Assembly: GCA_963576735.1 (NCBI GenBank)
Contig: OY755196.1
Location: 11,079,912-11,143,911 of the forward strand
Direction of reading: 5' to 3'
Length of the DNA stretch: 64,000 bases
From: Bedellia somnulentella
Taxonomy: Eukaryota > Arthropoda > Insecta > Lepidoptera > Bedelliidae
Position numbers and translations under genes: made by a program
Shown: one piece after another, positions 32,506-42,210 of the stretch
Layout: every line of letters starts with the position of its first letter
Position numbering within the stretch: the stretch's first letter is position 1
The notes under the pieces: generated by a model
Databases searched by the model: none
Told to the model about the DNA's origin: nothing
The model's input: only the letters and a program-made list of their open reading frames with translations

Positions 32506-33130
32506 CAGCGTATACAAGTATAAGCATATAGCGGCCGCTCCAGAAAAATCCTCACTTCTCCTAAACCAAGACCCGTAACACTTTGTTGTTACATTCATTG
32601 TAAAGCCTATTACATAAGCTATCAAATAATAAGTCAGAGTAAGAAATATTCGAAGGAGAAGATGACAGCGTATACAAGTATAAGAAATATGGCGTCCGCT
32701 CCAGAAAAATCCTCACTGCTCCCAAAACAAGACCCGTTACACTTTGTGATTATGTTCATTGCAAAACTTATTATATAAGCTATCAAATGATTGTAAAGGA
32801 ATATCCTGCTCTGCCATGTGAGTAACGAAATTTCAACGGAAAAAAGGCAGCGTATACAAGTATTAGAAATATGGCGTCTGCTCCACAAAAAGCCCTATTT
32901 CTTCCTTATTAAGACCCGTAACACTTCTTGATTATATTCATTGCAAAGCTTATTATATAAGCTATCAAATGATCCTAAAGGAATATCCCGTTTTGCCGTG
33001 TGAGTCACGTAATATCAACCGAAAATATGGCAGCGTATACAAGTATAAGAAATATGGCGTCCGCTCCAGAAAAATCCTCACCTCTCCCAAACCAAGACCT
33101 GTTACACTTTGTGATTACATACATTGCAAT

Positions 33131-33339
33131 TTTTTTACCAAAATTAGATGATGAGTAGTTTACTGACATCTTTTTGTTGCATTTCTTGTTATAAGTTTTG
33201 AGGAGGTGACTTAAAAAAACTATCATCCCAAAAACTGAACGTCTTCTTAATGCCCTTAGTGAGGGAAATAAAAATACAGGTGTGGAATAAAATGTTATTT
33301 ATTAGGTATCCCTTAACAATTAGGTGATTTTTTTTTATT
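33131..33339. other. Spacer between exon array and transposase pseudogene
   Basis: AT-rich. No terminal inverted repeat matching the right side (35880-35970) was seen. Confidence 0.35.
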
Positions 33340-34446
33340 TTACAACAGTTCTTTAATAGAATAATCAATATCTAACTTACTAACGACATATCCTTTTTGA
33401 TATGGAACATTAACGTAAAAATTTGCATCTTTAATAAGACCATTATCCAGGAATATGTCATTATTTATAGGACCAACCTGATTAGAATAAGTTTGGTATT
33501 CCGATTTGGGTGCCGTCATCATCAAAAATTCATCATGACTACAAATATCACACAAAAAATATGCATTGATATTGACGTTCTGCCCTGCACACTCTTTGTG
33601 GACCCAATGGTCACATTTATCACATTGCAGCCAATCTGTGACAACTTTATCAAAATATGACCCATGGCCACAATAAGAGCACTGTGTTATTTTAGCACTT
33701 GAATGTAATATAATATTAGAGTCTACTTTTGATTTAGGTTTTGGGTTTAAAATATCAATATTTAAATAACGTCCTTCGAAGTGAGTAAATTGTTTGTTTT
33801 TTTTCTTATTTCCCCATGTTTCTTCATCACTTTTAGTAAGCCTATTTTTTGGTATGTTCAATTCCATTTCATTAAACTTTGGAATGACATACTCTCTTTC
33901 CTTCCTCAAAAATTGTGTAGCTTTTAAATTTTTAAACTCTAATAAATATGTTTTGAGGAATCCGAAAAAAATATCTACTTCTGCATTACTTACTCTATCT
34001 TTTTTTAATAAATTACTCCAAAGTGGTATGTAGGGTATGTATTTTGTCATGCAAATTGTTGATAACTCCTCGCAATACATCGTATTCGCAGGTAAGTTTT
34101 CGGTTTCTGAATTACTTAAATCGATAGTTTTGATAAGGTTACAGTATCGTTTATAAAAATTACTTTTTTCATATAAATTTACCGGGATGGGATCGCTTTC
34201 ATTGAAGCATACTTCGGTAGTTTTTTCTAATATATCTTCTACTGAAATGTTTTGTAAAGATCGTATGGCCTCATAAACTTTAATATCCATACACGGTGAA
34301 TTAAGTATAATGATGAGAAAAGATACTAAAAAATCTGTTTCGACTAGTGCGCGACTCATCATAATTTTAGCTATTGCTTCTATTATGAATCTTCGACTTT
34401 TTTTGTCAGAAATATGCTTTTTTACGTCGTGAGAAACCATTTTCAT
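33340..34446 (-). CDS. Transposase C-terminal exon with PHD-like finger (open, 368 codons)
   Basis: Opens near VKKHISDKKSRRFIIEAIAK. PHD Cys/His ligands lie at about residues 255-302. It is intact as a reading frame although upstream parts are broken. PHD fingers bind histone tails in many proteins, so a targeting role is possible but not shown. Confidence 0.6.
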   Translation of the reverse strand: MKMVSHDVKKHISDKKSRRFIIEAIAKIMMSRALVETDFLVSFLIIILNSPCMDIKVYEAIRSLQNISVEDILEKTTEVCFNESDPIPVNLYEKSNFYKRYCNLIKTIDLSNSETENLPANTMYCEELSTICMTKYIPYIPLWSNLLKKDRVSNAEVDIFFGFLKTYLLEFKNLKATQFLRKEREYVIPKFNEMELNIPKNRLTKSDEETWGNKKKNKQFTHFEGRYLNIDILNPKPKSKVDSNIILHSSAKITQCSYCGHGSYFDKVVTDWLQCDKCDHWVHKECAGQNVNINAYFLCDICSHDEFLMMTAPKSEYQTYSNQVGPINNDIFLDNGLIKDANFYVNVPYQKGYVVSKLDIDYSIKELL

Positions 34447-35870
34447 AAAATGCGCGCATCATAAATATAAATAAGTTATGCTAGAATTTAGAACTATCAT
34501 TGCCCGGGTTACTTACCAGGATATCGTAACATTTATTGATGTAATCAATTAGTTTTAGTAAATTAAATGCCTCTGACAATGCATTTCAATTTGCAAAAGA
34601 AAAATCACTAACAACTCCACTAAAAAGCGGCCATCGACGATATTTTTCAGCAAAACTTCTGAACATATACAATATTTTAAATATGTCGGATGTACTATGC
34701 CTTGCCGATAACATAGAAAATACAGGGCATATCCTGTTTTTTAAGGATACTACACCGCAATAATAAAGAATTTTCTTTTTATTCTCTATATTAGGTTTTT
34801 TTATAATGCCTCCGGGTGCGTCAAAATAAATTAAGGGTTTATTATAGCTCACAAATCGTAATTGCTCTTTGCTAAATACACAGACACAAAACGGCAAACT
34901 TATTTCCTTTTTGATATGAATATAAATCCAGCAAATCATTCTTGTCGCGATCGTTGATCGAAATAGCTTCTGATCTAATTTTTCTGTATGTGTCATCGGA
35001 TTTTAACAGGCGTAAAGATATTGTTTTTAAGTTTGGAAGCTTTAGTATTCAACAATGAATGTTTATAAATAACTCTCTCTATACCTGATACGGGTAAAGT
35101 CATCATTTTTTTTATGACAATAATTTTTATTGGAACTTAAAACTGTAACTTTTTTTTTTCATTGTTGATTTTAATTAAAAATGTTTTACAATTGGCATGT
35201 TTACATCGACCTGTAATTTTTGTACATTCTTTACCATATTTTACATATTTAAAAATAATAAGACAAGTTTTATTGACGTTTTATTTTTGAATGCATTTTC
35301 GCAAAACATATGGAAATAATTTGGTTTTTAGCTTATTTTCATTAAAGATAAGATTAAACAGGTTATTGGTTAAAACAAATTCACCCTCTAAAATATTTTT
35401 ATTTGACGAGACACCAAGATAATCTTTATTTGAACTCAGCTTAGGAATTACTGAGGCATTGGATTTTGGACTTGACAAATTCAATAAATCCTTCTAGGTA
35501 TATTATCTTGGTTTCCTAAAGGAGGAGTTATATCGTTTTTATTATTTACAGAATTGAAAGAATAACTAGGGGACAGAGACTTCGAGAGATTTGCTAAAGA
35601 CGGTGAATTCGGCAGTAATACGGTTTTGGGTGAAACTACATTGGAATAGTGTTCTTGGTCATAAGTTAGGGGTTCATTAATATTTTTCAATATTTTGTAT
35701 AAACTCAAACAATTTTTGAAATTATTTTTCATTTTCAGGTTATTGCACAAAACTTTATAAATTTTTTGATCATTTCTCCGTGGTGAAATGTTGCATATAG
35801 TTAAATTATTACTTTTTAAAATATTTTTTATCTCGTTTACCTCGAGAGTCACAATTTTTTTTACTTTCAT
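33340..35870 (-). pseudogene. DDE-type transposase gene with C-terminal PHD finger, decayed
   Basis: Open pieces follow each other on the minus strand: 35870-35481, 35484-35281 (one-base shift), a Cys/His block near 35260-35080 (KECTKITGRCKHANCKTFLI), 34996-34586 and 34446-33340. The 34996-34586 piece has IYFDAPGGIIKKP (first catalytic Asp position), YYCGVV, MLSARHS and SGVVSDFSFA. After a TGA the frame continues to a CTG|GTAAGT donor near 34521, so a short intron separates it from 34446-33340. That last piece has YIPLWSNLLKK, NAEVDIFF and a PHD/RING-like zinc finger (C-x2-C-GHG...WLQCDKCDHWVHKECAG...C-x2-C). At least two stops and two shifts make it inactive. Superfamily not identified. Confidence 0.62.
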
Positions 35871-35967
35871 AATTTATTAATTATTCAAACTGAGAACAAA
35901 ATAGCTGATTTTGATAATAACTGACGATGACCATAAACAATGATTATACTAAAGTATAGCCATACTG

Positions 35968-38900
35968 TTCAATTCAATTCAATTCAATTTATTTGCATGT
36001 CACAAGTTCATGAGCTGTTACAAATAAAAATATAGTATAAGTACAGGTGACGCCCTGTAAGGGCACGGCAAACATCGTATAGTGGTAGACTAGTTGTAGA
36101 GCAATCGAGGCATTCTATTTATTGTTCTGGTCATCAAAAAACTCCTTAATATTGTAGTAACATTTAATGATAAGATGTTTTTTTAAAGTCATAATAAATA
36201 AATTAAGTTTTTTTATATCTTTTATGTCATTTGGTATGTGATTATAGATTTTTATTAGCATGTGGTGGGGACTACACGATACTAATTTCATTGTGGTGAA
36301 AGGTCTTTGTAGTTGATTTAAATAACGGTCATTTCTTTTATTATTTTGCATTGAAGAGTAAAATTCATTATTTTTTCTAACAAATTTACAGCTTTCTAAT
36401 ATGTAAATTGAAGTTAGTGTTAATATATTATGTTTAATAAAAAATGGTCGGCATGATGTCATTTGGTCAATATTTGTTAGAATTCGTATACATTTTTTGT
36501 GTAACACAAAAATATCGCCTATGTCAGTACTATTACCCCATATTATTACGCCGTATGATAATCTAGAGTATGCGTATGCATAATAGGCTGCCAGTGCGAC
36601 TTGGAAGTCTGTGACGCGTATCAATTGATGAAGAGCGTAAAGAAAAGATGATAATTTATTTTTCAGTTTAATAATATACGGTTGCCAGGTTAAATTTGTG
36701 TCAAGATCTATTCCTAGTAATGTGGCTGTTTTAACTATATCGATTTTTGTATTCTTATATACTGCTGATATTTCTAGAGGCTTTTTTTGTGAAGGTTTAA
36801 ATTGGATAATTTTAGACTTTCCTAAATTTAATTCCAGATTATGTTTTAATAGCCAATTTGATATATTGTTTAAAACATCATGCAATTTATATTCTAATTC
36901 ATTAGGATTTGAAACTGAAAATAATATTGAGACGTCGTCTGCAAAATTTACACAATCTTGGTTTATGGCTTTTGGTAGACTATTTATATATACAAGAAAG
37001 AGTAGGCAGCCAAGTACACTTCCCTGCGGTATAGAACCAGTTACGGGAACCCTATCGGACCGCACGCTTTCAATAACTCCACTATCCAAGTTTGTGTTCT
37101 CTATTTCTACACATTGGAAACGATTATGCAAATACGATTTGAACCAATCAAAAGCAATTCCCCTAACGCCTAGTCTGTTAAGTATGTCCAAAAGTATTTT
37201 GTGTAGAACTCTTTCATACGCCTTACTCATATCTAGTAGGAGTCCTATGGAATATTTTTTCGTGTCTATTATGTCGTAGATATATTTTATAAATTTGTAG
37301 ATTGCCAAAGTAGTAGAGCGATTTTTCCTAAACCCGTATTGTTTATCACTTATTAAATTATATTTATCGAAAAAACTGATGAGCTGATTAAACATTGCTT
37401 TTTCAAAAATTTTTGCTGATGTTGGTAGGAGTGCTATAGGTCTGTAATTGTTTAAATCGGTCTTAGGTCCCTTTTTATGTACTGGTTTTACGATGGATGT
37501 TTTTAAAGCATCTGGGAAAATCCCCTCTTTGAATGATTGGTTAATTAATGTAGTATATGGATTAGTTAATATTTCAGCACATTGTTTTATTAGAATTGGC
37601 GGGAGTTCATCTATACCATAAGATTTTTTTTTCTTCATTGTTTTAATAATCTTATACACATCATTGAGTTCTACGCACCTCAAGAAAAAAGTATTTAACA
37701 CTCTATTTTCTAGAAAACCATTTTCTTCTGTTAAAGCCTTAGAAGGGGAATTAATTATTGAAATAAAATACTCATTAAATTTATTAGCAAGGACTTTCGG
37801 ATTTTTTTTTATTTTGTGGTCGGATTTTATTACTATATTAGTTCTCGCGTTCTTATTTTTATTCGTTTCCCTATTTATTATTTTCCACATACTTTGTGTT
37901 TTATTATCTGAATTTTCAAATTCACGTTTATTACGAAGTTTTTGTGATCTCCTAACTGCTTTTTTTAACACTTTACAATATATTTTGTAGTCTTTTCTTA
38001 AGATATGGTTTTTTGTTTGTGATACAAAACTTCTCAAAAGCCTCTTGTTTCGGCAAGATATTTTTAAACCTGGTGTAAGATACGTATTCTTTTGTTTAAA
38101 TTTTAAATGAAATATTTTTTTAGGTATACATAAATCTAATATGTTTGTTAATGTTTCGAGAAATAAATTATAGTTTTCATTTACGTCGTAGCTAAGTGGA
38201 AAAAAGTTAGTCCAATCTATTTGGGTTATTTTATTTTTAAAGTTAATTATATTTTTATCATTAAATAATCGCTTTGATATCGAAAACTGTAAAATATTAT
38301 GTAATGCTAACCCTGATGAAAATAATATACCTCTATGGTCTGAAAAACCCCATTCTTCAACAACTACTTTAGAATTTTTCATATTAAAGTTAGAGAATAG
38401 TAAATCAATGCATTTTGCAGTTGATTTTGTAATTCTTGTCGGTTCGGACACTCTTTGATGGAAATTATACATTAACATTAAAGCTAAAAGTCTACTCTTT
38501 TCTTTGTCGTTTAAGCAATCTATGTTCATATCACCAGTTATTATTATATATTTTTTGTTATATTTTTTATAGATATGTTTCAGAAGGCTTTCTAAAGAAC
38601 AATAAAATACCTCGACTTCTCTACGACTATTCGGCCAATATAAATTAATTAATAGTACGTTAATTAAAGGAATTATTATGGCACATACTTCAAAGATTAA
38701 TTCAACCGACATCAAAGATATCTCCGTCAATTCTAAATATTCTAAATTATTCTTGATAAATATACAGACACCACCTCCTTCACTTTTCTCTCTACAATAT
38801 GACGAGCATAATGTGTAGTTATTAATATTTACCAGTTTCATCTTCTCAGTATTTAACCATGATTCTGTCACGCATATAGTGTGTATATCGCTCTTCTCTT

Positions 38901-39799
38901 CGGTTAGTGCTTCGAGTAAGTGCGCCTTATTACAGATGCTTTGCATATTCTGTGACAATGTACGATATTGACTAGTATTTGGTTTATTTTTGCTGTCTTC
39001 TGTGGATTTTATTGCATTATGTATGTATGGGTCTGGGCAACCGACGACTACTGCTGACGAGTTTGATGGAGATGCATCTACGGTTATATTAATTTTCTTT
39101 GTATTTTCTTTAGACGGATGACCAAACGAGTGATCTTTACTAGTTTGTGGTGGTATTATTATTTGTTTTCCATTTACAAACAGATTATTGTCTTTTATTA
39201 TAGCATGGTTTCCATTTTTTCTTTCAGTGTATAAAGCTTTTCTCAGATCTTTTTGTTCTTGTAGTTGTTGTGGATTTAAAAATTCTGAAACGCTGAGACC
39301 TGTTCCTTTAAAGCAAAAAGCATTACTAAGTATAAAGTTTTTCATTCGTTTGCTAATCAAATCTATTTTTATGGGCCTTGTGCCATTTCTTTTTCCAATA
39401 AATGATATTCCTTCTATGTAATCCGATAAATCAATTTCTAGTATATCATAGAAAATATATATTATTCTATTTATTATATCTTCTTCTGTTTCCCATACGG
39501 CTTTTGATAGCCCATGTAGAACTAATAGCTTATCTGTATTTTCTATAGATCTTGTTTGGATATTATTAGTAATATTTAAAATAGTTTCTTGAAGTTTTCT
39601 ATTCTCTTCTTGTAAATAGCTGCATTGTCTTTCTAACACTATTATTTTATTATTTATTATATTCAAATTCTCTTTTGTGAGTGATTGTACTAATGTCAAT
39701 TTTTCAAAATTTTGTAGAAAGTCCGATCTCAAATTGCTAACTGCATTTTCGATCTTCGTCTGAATTGATAAATTTAATGAAGATAGGATATTCAATATT
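35968..39799 (-). mobile_element. Nearly intact LINE (non-LTR retrotransposon)
   Basis: The 3' end is an AATTG tandem tail (plus strand CAATTCAATTCAATTC at 35970-35990), preceded by about 125 bases of 3' UTR. The 5' end stops at the A-rich tail of a family-B SINE near 39800, so some 5' sequence is missing. No full target duplication could be identified. Confidence 0.85.
36115..39795 (-). CDS. LINE polyprotein: coiled coil, RRM-like, endonuclease, reverse transcriptase
   Basis: One uninterrupted frame of 1226 codons. Residues about 1-75 form a coiled coil (LERQCSYLQEENRKLQETIL). About 85-215 resemble the L1-ORF1-type RRM-like region (LLVLHGLSKAVWETEE, GTRPIKIDL, FKGTGLSVSEFL). The endonuclease follows with CVTESWL, IITGDMNIDC and FSDHRGI. 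Reverse transcriptase motifs are NYRPIALLP, LLLDMSKAYE, GSIPQGSVLG and NFADDVSIL. All catalytic acids are present. Fusion of an ORF1-like module to ORF2 in one frame is notable. The first codon is TTG next to a SINE tail, so the natural N-terminus is lost. The clade is jockey/CR1-like by motif style. Confidence 0.9.
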   Translation of the reverse strand: MNILSSLNLSIQTKIENAVSNLRSDFLQNFEKLTLVQSLTKENLNIINNKIIVLERQCSYLQEENRKLQETILNITNNIQTRSIENTDKLLVLHGLSKAVWETEEDIINRIIYIFYDILEIDLSDYIEGISFIGKRNGTRPIKIDLISKRMKNFILSNAFCFKGTGLSVSEFLNPQQLQEQKDLRKALYTERKNGNHAIIKDNNLFVNGKQIIIPPQTSKDHSFGHPSKENTKKINITVDASPSNSSAVVVGCPDPYIHNAIKSTEDSKNKPNTSQYRTLSQNMQSICNKAHLLEALTEEKSDIHTICVTESWLNTEKMKLVNINNYTLCSSYCREKSEGGGVCIFIKNNLEYLELTEISLMSVELIFEVCAIIIPLINVLLINLYWPNSRREVEVFYCSLESLLKHIYKKYNKKYIIITGDMNIDCLNDKEKSRLLALMLMYNFHQRVSEPTRITKSTAKCIDLLFSNFNMKNSKVVVEEWGFSDHRGILFSSGLALHNILQFSISKRLFNDKNIINFKNKITQIDWTNFFPLSYDVNENYNLFLETLTNILDLCIPKKIFHLKFKQKNTYLTPGLKISCRNKRLLRSFVSQTKNHILRKDYKIYCKVLKKAVRRSQKLRNKREFENSDNKTQSMWKIINRETNKNKNARTNIVIKSDHKIKKNPKVLANKFNEYFISIINSPSKALTEENGFLENRVLNTFFLRCVELNDVYKIIKTMKKKKSYGIDELPPILIKQCAEILTNPYTTLINQSFKEGIFPDALKTSIVKPVHKKGPKTDLNNYRPIALLPTSAKIFEKAMFNQLISFFDKYNLISDKQYGFRKNRSTTLAIYKFIKYIYDIIDTKKYSIGLLLDMSKAYERVLHKILLDILNRLGVRGIAFDWFKSYLHNRFQCVEIENTNLDSGVIESVRSDRVPVTGSIPQGSVLGCLLFLVYINSLPKAINQDCVNFADDVSILFSVSNPNELEYKLHDVLNNISNWLLKHNLELNLGKSKIIQFKPSQKKPLEISAVYKNTKIDIVKTATLLGIDLDTNLTWQPYIIKLKNKLSSFLYALHQLIRVTDFQVALAAYYAYAYSRLSYGVIIWGNSTDIGDIFVLHKKCIRILTNIDQMTSCRPFFIKHNILTLTSIYILESCKFVRKNNEFYSSMQNNKRNDRYLNQLQRPFTTMKLVSCSPHHMLIKIYNHIPNDIKDIKKLNLFIMTLKKHLIIKCYYNIKEFFDDQNNK

Positions 39800-40080
39800 T
39801 TTTATTTTTGTTCATGAAAACCTCATGTGGGGATTATTACTAATAAATAAAGAATAAATAAAGGAAAGAAAAATTTCGACACAGGCGGGGATCGAACCCG
39901 CGACCTCGGGTAAACGCCCCGGACGCTCTGCCAACTGAGCTACCGTGTCAGTTGGCTGCCAGTGCGAAATTCCTCTATCCTTTATTTCGTTTTACACGTT
40001 TAAGTAGTGTTTGCGTTTCCTACCTCCGAATTTTTTTTACTAATTCGGAAGGCCACTTGTCTACCTTTTCAGATAGAATG
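39800..40080 (-). repeat. Family-B SINE, most complete single copy
   Basis: On the minus strand: a roughly 100-base 5' part with AAACACTACTTAAACGTG, a 72-base tRNA-like cloverleaf (acceptor GACACGG/CTGTGTC, D stem GCTC/GAGC, T arm GCGGG..CCCGC), then CTTTATTTATTCTTTATTTA, CCCCACATGAGGTTTTCATG and an A-rich end. Confidence 0.85.
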
Positions 40081-40082
40081 CA

Positions 40083-40282
40083 NNNNNNNNNNNNNNNNNN
40101 NNNNNNNNNNNNNNNNNNNNNNNNNNNNNNNNNNNNNNNNNNNNNNNNNNNNNNNNNNNNNNNNNNNNNNNNNNNNNNNNNNNNNNNNNNNNNNNNNNNN
40201 NNNNNNNNNNNNNNNNNNNNNNNNNNNNNNNNNNNNNNNNNNNNNNNNNNNNNNNNNNNNNNNNNNNNNNNNNNNNNNNNNN
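40083..40282. other. Assembly gap (200 N)
   Basis: A run of exactly 200 unknown bases. The true length may differ. Confidence 0.99.
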
Positions 40283-40297
40283 TGCTTGCCCTTCAGA

Positions 40298-40435
40298 AGG
40301 GCAAGCACGAGCGGTGTTTAAACTAATTATTGCGTGCGATAAAGCAGCCATCTCTTACACACTTACTTAGTATCGTATACTGCCATCTCATTCTAACCGT
40401 TATCGTGTCGATAAAATAGCGCTCGTGCTTGCCCT
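40298..40435. mobile_element. 138-bp MITE with AGGGCAAGCACGAG termini
   Basis: Left AGGGCAAGCACGAGC and right GCTCGTGCTTGCCCT are inverted repeats. A second, inverted copy is at 41822-41952. Both copies abut the same Helitron coding site (QNERxRQR). Confidence 0.8.
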
Positions 40436-40530
40436 ACAGAATGAGAGACATCGTCAGCGTGCTGCTCTTGCTGCCGAAATAGATGACTTGATTGAAATGA
40501 CCAGGATGAAAAACATGATGTTGCAATATA
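40436..40530 (+). pseudogene. Helitron Rep/helicase, deleted copy 1
   Basis: Encodes QNERHRQRAALAAEIDD fused directly to LIEMTRMKNMMLQY. The first part is N-terminal and the last part is C-terminal in copy 2 at 41583, so nearly the whole protein has been deleted. Confidence 0.65.
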
Positions 40531-40682
40531 TATTTTTTTCTTCAATATAATTAAGAGTAACTTTTTTGTTTAATAATTTAGTAACTCTGTTTATTGCTAA
40601 TAAAAAAACTTTATTAACATATACTGATAAATCTCTGTCTAGTATTGATAACTTTACATACATACTTATATTTCAAACTCAG

Positions 40683-41580
40683 AAACCTCCTTTTTTTCGA
40701 GTCGGTTAAAGAACTTAAACCTTCTCCTGAATGTAATAACATAAACTGATAACTCTTTGTCTAATAATAACTAAGAACCTTCAAACTTACATACATACTT
40801 ATAGGTGAAACTCAGAAACTCCTCTTTTGAGACGGTTAGATCACTAATACCTTGTCCTGAAAGTAACAAGTAGTTTTCTGAAAATCGCATCCAAATAGCT
40901 TAAACGAAACGCGAGATAATCGCCGACCAACATACATACATGCAGGTTAAACACAGAACCTCCTTTCTTTTAGAGTCGGTTAAATCACTTAACCCATCTT
41001 CTAAATGTAACGAATACTTTTCTGAAAACCGCATCCAAATAGCTTAAGCCAAACGTGAGATAATCGCGGACCAACAGACATACATACAGCTCAAACACAG
41101 AACCTCCTTTCTTTTTTTGGTCGGTTAAGGCACTAAAACCTTCTCCTAAATGTAACTAATACTTTTCTGAAAACCGCATCCAAATAGCTTAAGCCAAACG
41201 TGAGATAATCGCGGACCAACAGACATACATACAGCTCAAACACAGAACCTCCTTTCTTTTTTTGGTCGGTTAAGGCACTAAAACCTTCTCCTAAATGTAA
41301 CTAATACTTTTCTGAAAACCGCATCCAAATAGCTTAAGCCAAACGTGAGATAATCGCGGACCAACAGACATACATACAGGTCAAACACAGAACCTCCTTT
41401 CTTTTTTTGGTCGGTTAAGGCACTAAAACCTTCTCCTAAATGTAACAAATACTGTTCTGAAAACCGCATCCAAATAGCTTAAGCCAAACTCGAGATAATC
41501 GCGGACAATTATACATACATACATACATACATACAAACAATCGAACTGAGAACCTCCTTTTTTGAAGTCGGTTAAAAACA
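40683..41580. repeat. 145-bp tandem array, about six units
   Basis: CACTAAAACCTTCTCCTAAA recurs at 41131, 41276 and 41421, exactly 145 apart, with diverged units at 40986 and 40842. Each unit ends in CCTCCTTTCTTTTTTTGGTC, related to the ACCGACTTCAAAAAAGGAGG phrase. The array lies between two inverted Helitron gene remnants. Confidence 0.88.
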
Positions 41581-41582
41581 AT

Positions 41583-41830
41583 ATATATTGCAACATCATG
41601 TTTTTCATCCTGGTCATTTCAATCAAGGCTCTTTCGTCATGGGGATGGTTAAGTAATTTCTTTGAATCTATATCACTTAAAGCCATCTCATCAAGGGATT
41701 TTACACGACTCAACGCTACATATATATAAGAGTGTTTCTTCGCATTTGTGATAGGTCAACTTCTATTTGCTCATCTGTTTCAGCAGCAAGAGCAGCACGC
41801 TGACGATCTCTCTCATTCTGAAGGGCAAGC
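41583..41830 (-). pseudogene. Helitron Rep/helicase, deleted copy 2
   Basis: On the minus strand LQNERDRQRAALAAETDEQI (N-terminal style of Helitron proteins) runs to MRRNT. After a one-base shift YVALSRVKSLDEMA follows. YVALSRV is motif VI of the Pif1-type Helitron helicase. The rolling-circle initiator and the helicase core between them are deleted. Confidence 0.72.
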
Positions 41831-41952
41831 ACGAGTTATCGACACGATAACGGTTAGAATGAGATGGCAGTATACGATACTAAGTAAGTGCGTAAAAGAT
41901 GGCTGCTTTATCCTACGCGATAACTAGTTTAAATACGGCTCGTGCTTGCCCT
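41822..41952. mobile_element. 131-bp MITE, second copy
   Basis: AGGGCAAGCACGAG and CTCGTGCTTGCCCT ends. The interior (CGATAACGGTTAGAATGAG) is the reverse complement of the copy at 40298-40435. Confidence 0.8.
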
Positions 41953-42210
41953 GCTGAAGTCTTTGTTTTTTTTCGATGGGTGTTTCGTTCTCCCTTACGC
42001 GACTTTTCCTTAAAGCATCCTTTGATTTTCTATCTAGGCCCGCAGGTAAACAAAATAGTAACAAGTAAGCTAAAGTCATATTAACAAGTATTATAACTAC
42101 CTCTTAAAAAAACTATAAAATAAATGGACAGTAAAACTTATCTCCAAAAAAACTATCACTAATTCACTAAAAAAACTCAGAGTGATTTAAGAACTTATCA
42201 CTAAAAAGTA
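41953..42210. other. Non-coding stretch
   Basis: A/T-rich with repeated AAAAAAACTAT phrases; no gene. Confidence 0.35.

Larger units (their letters stand above)
32170..33130 (+). repeat. Tandem array of about 182-bp units carrying the last exon
   Basis: CATTCATTGTAAAGC or a close variant recurs near 32229, 32410, 32592, 32755, 32937 and 33118, at about 182-base spacing except one of 162 (unit 3 lost about 20 bases). Each unit has AGCTATCAAAT, CAGCGTATACAAGTAT, CTCCAGAAAA and AAGACCCGTAACACTTTG. Units 1 and 2 keep the same 26-codon open frame after an AG and the same TGA. Later units keep a different open phase (YYISYQM, KEYP, LPCE). The array is therefore an amplified exon plus intron, not a simple satellite. 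Confidence 0.8.

Noticed and set aside
32258..32625. Two similar minus-strand frames as paralogous genes
   Set aside because: They are antisense readings of the tandem exon units; the plus strand explains the repetition better.
33397..34033. Plus-strand frames opposite the PHD exon
   Set aside because: Shadows of the minus-strand transposase exon.
40061..40351. Open frames across the gap
   Set aside because: They are open only because they run through N bases.
40683..41580. CRISPR-like array
   Set aside because: Units are contiguous 145-bp tandem copies without unique spacers, in an animal genome.
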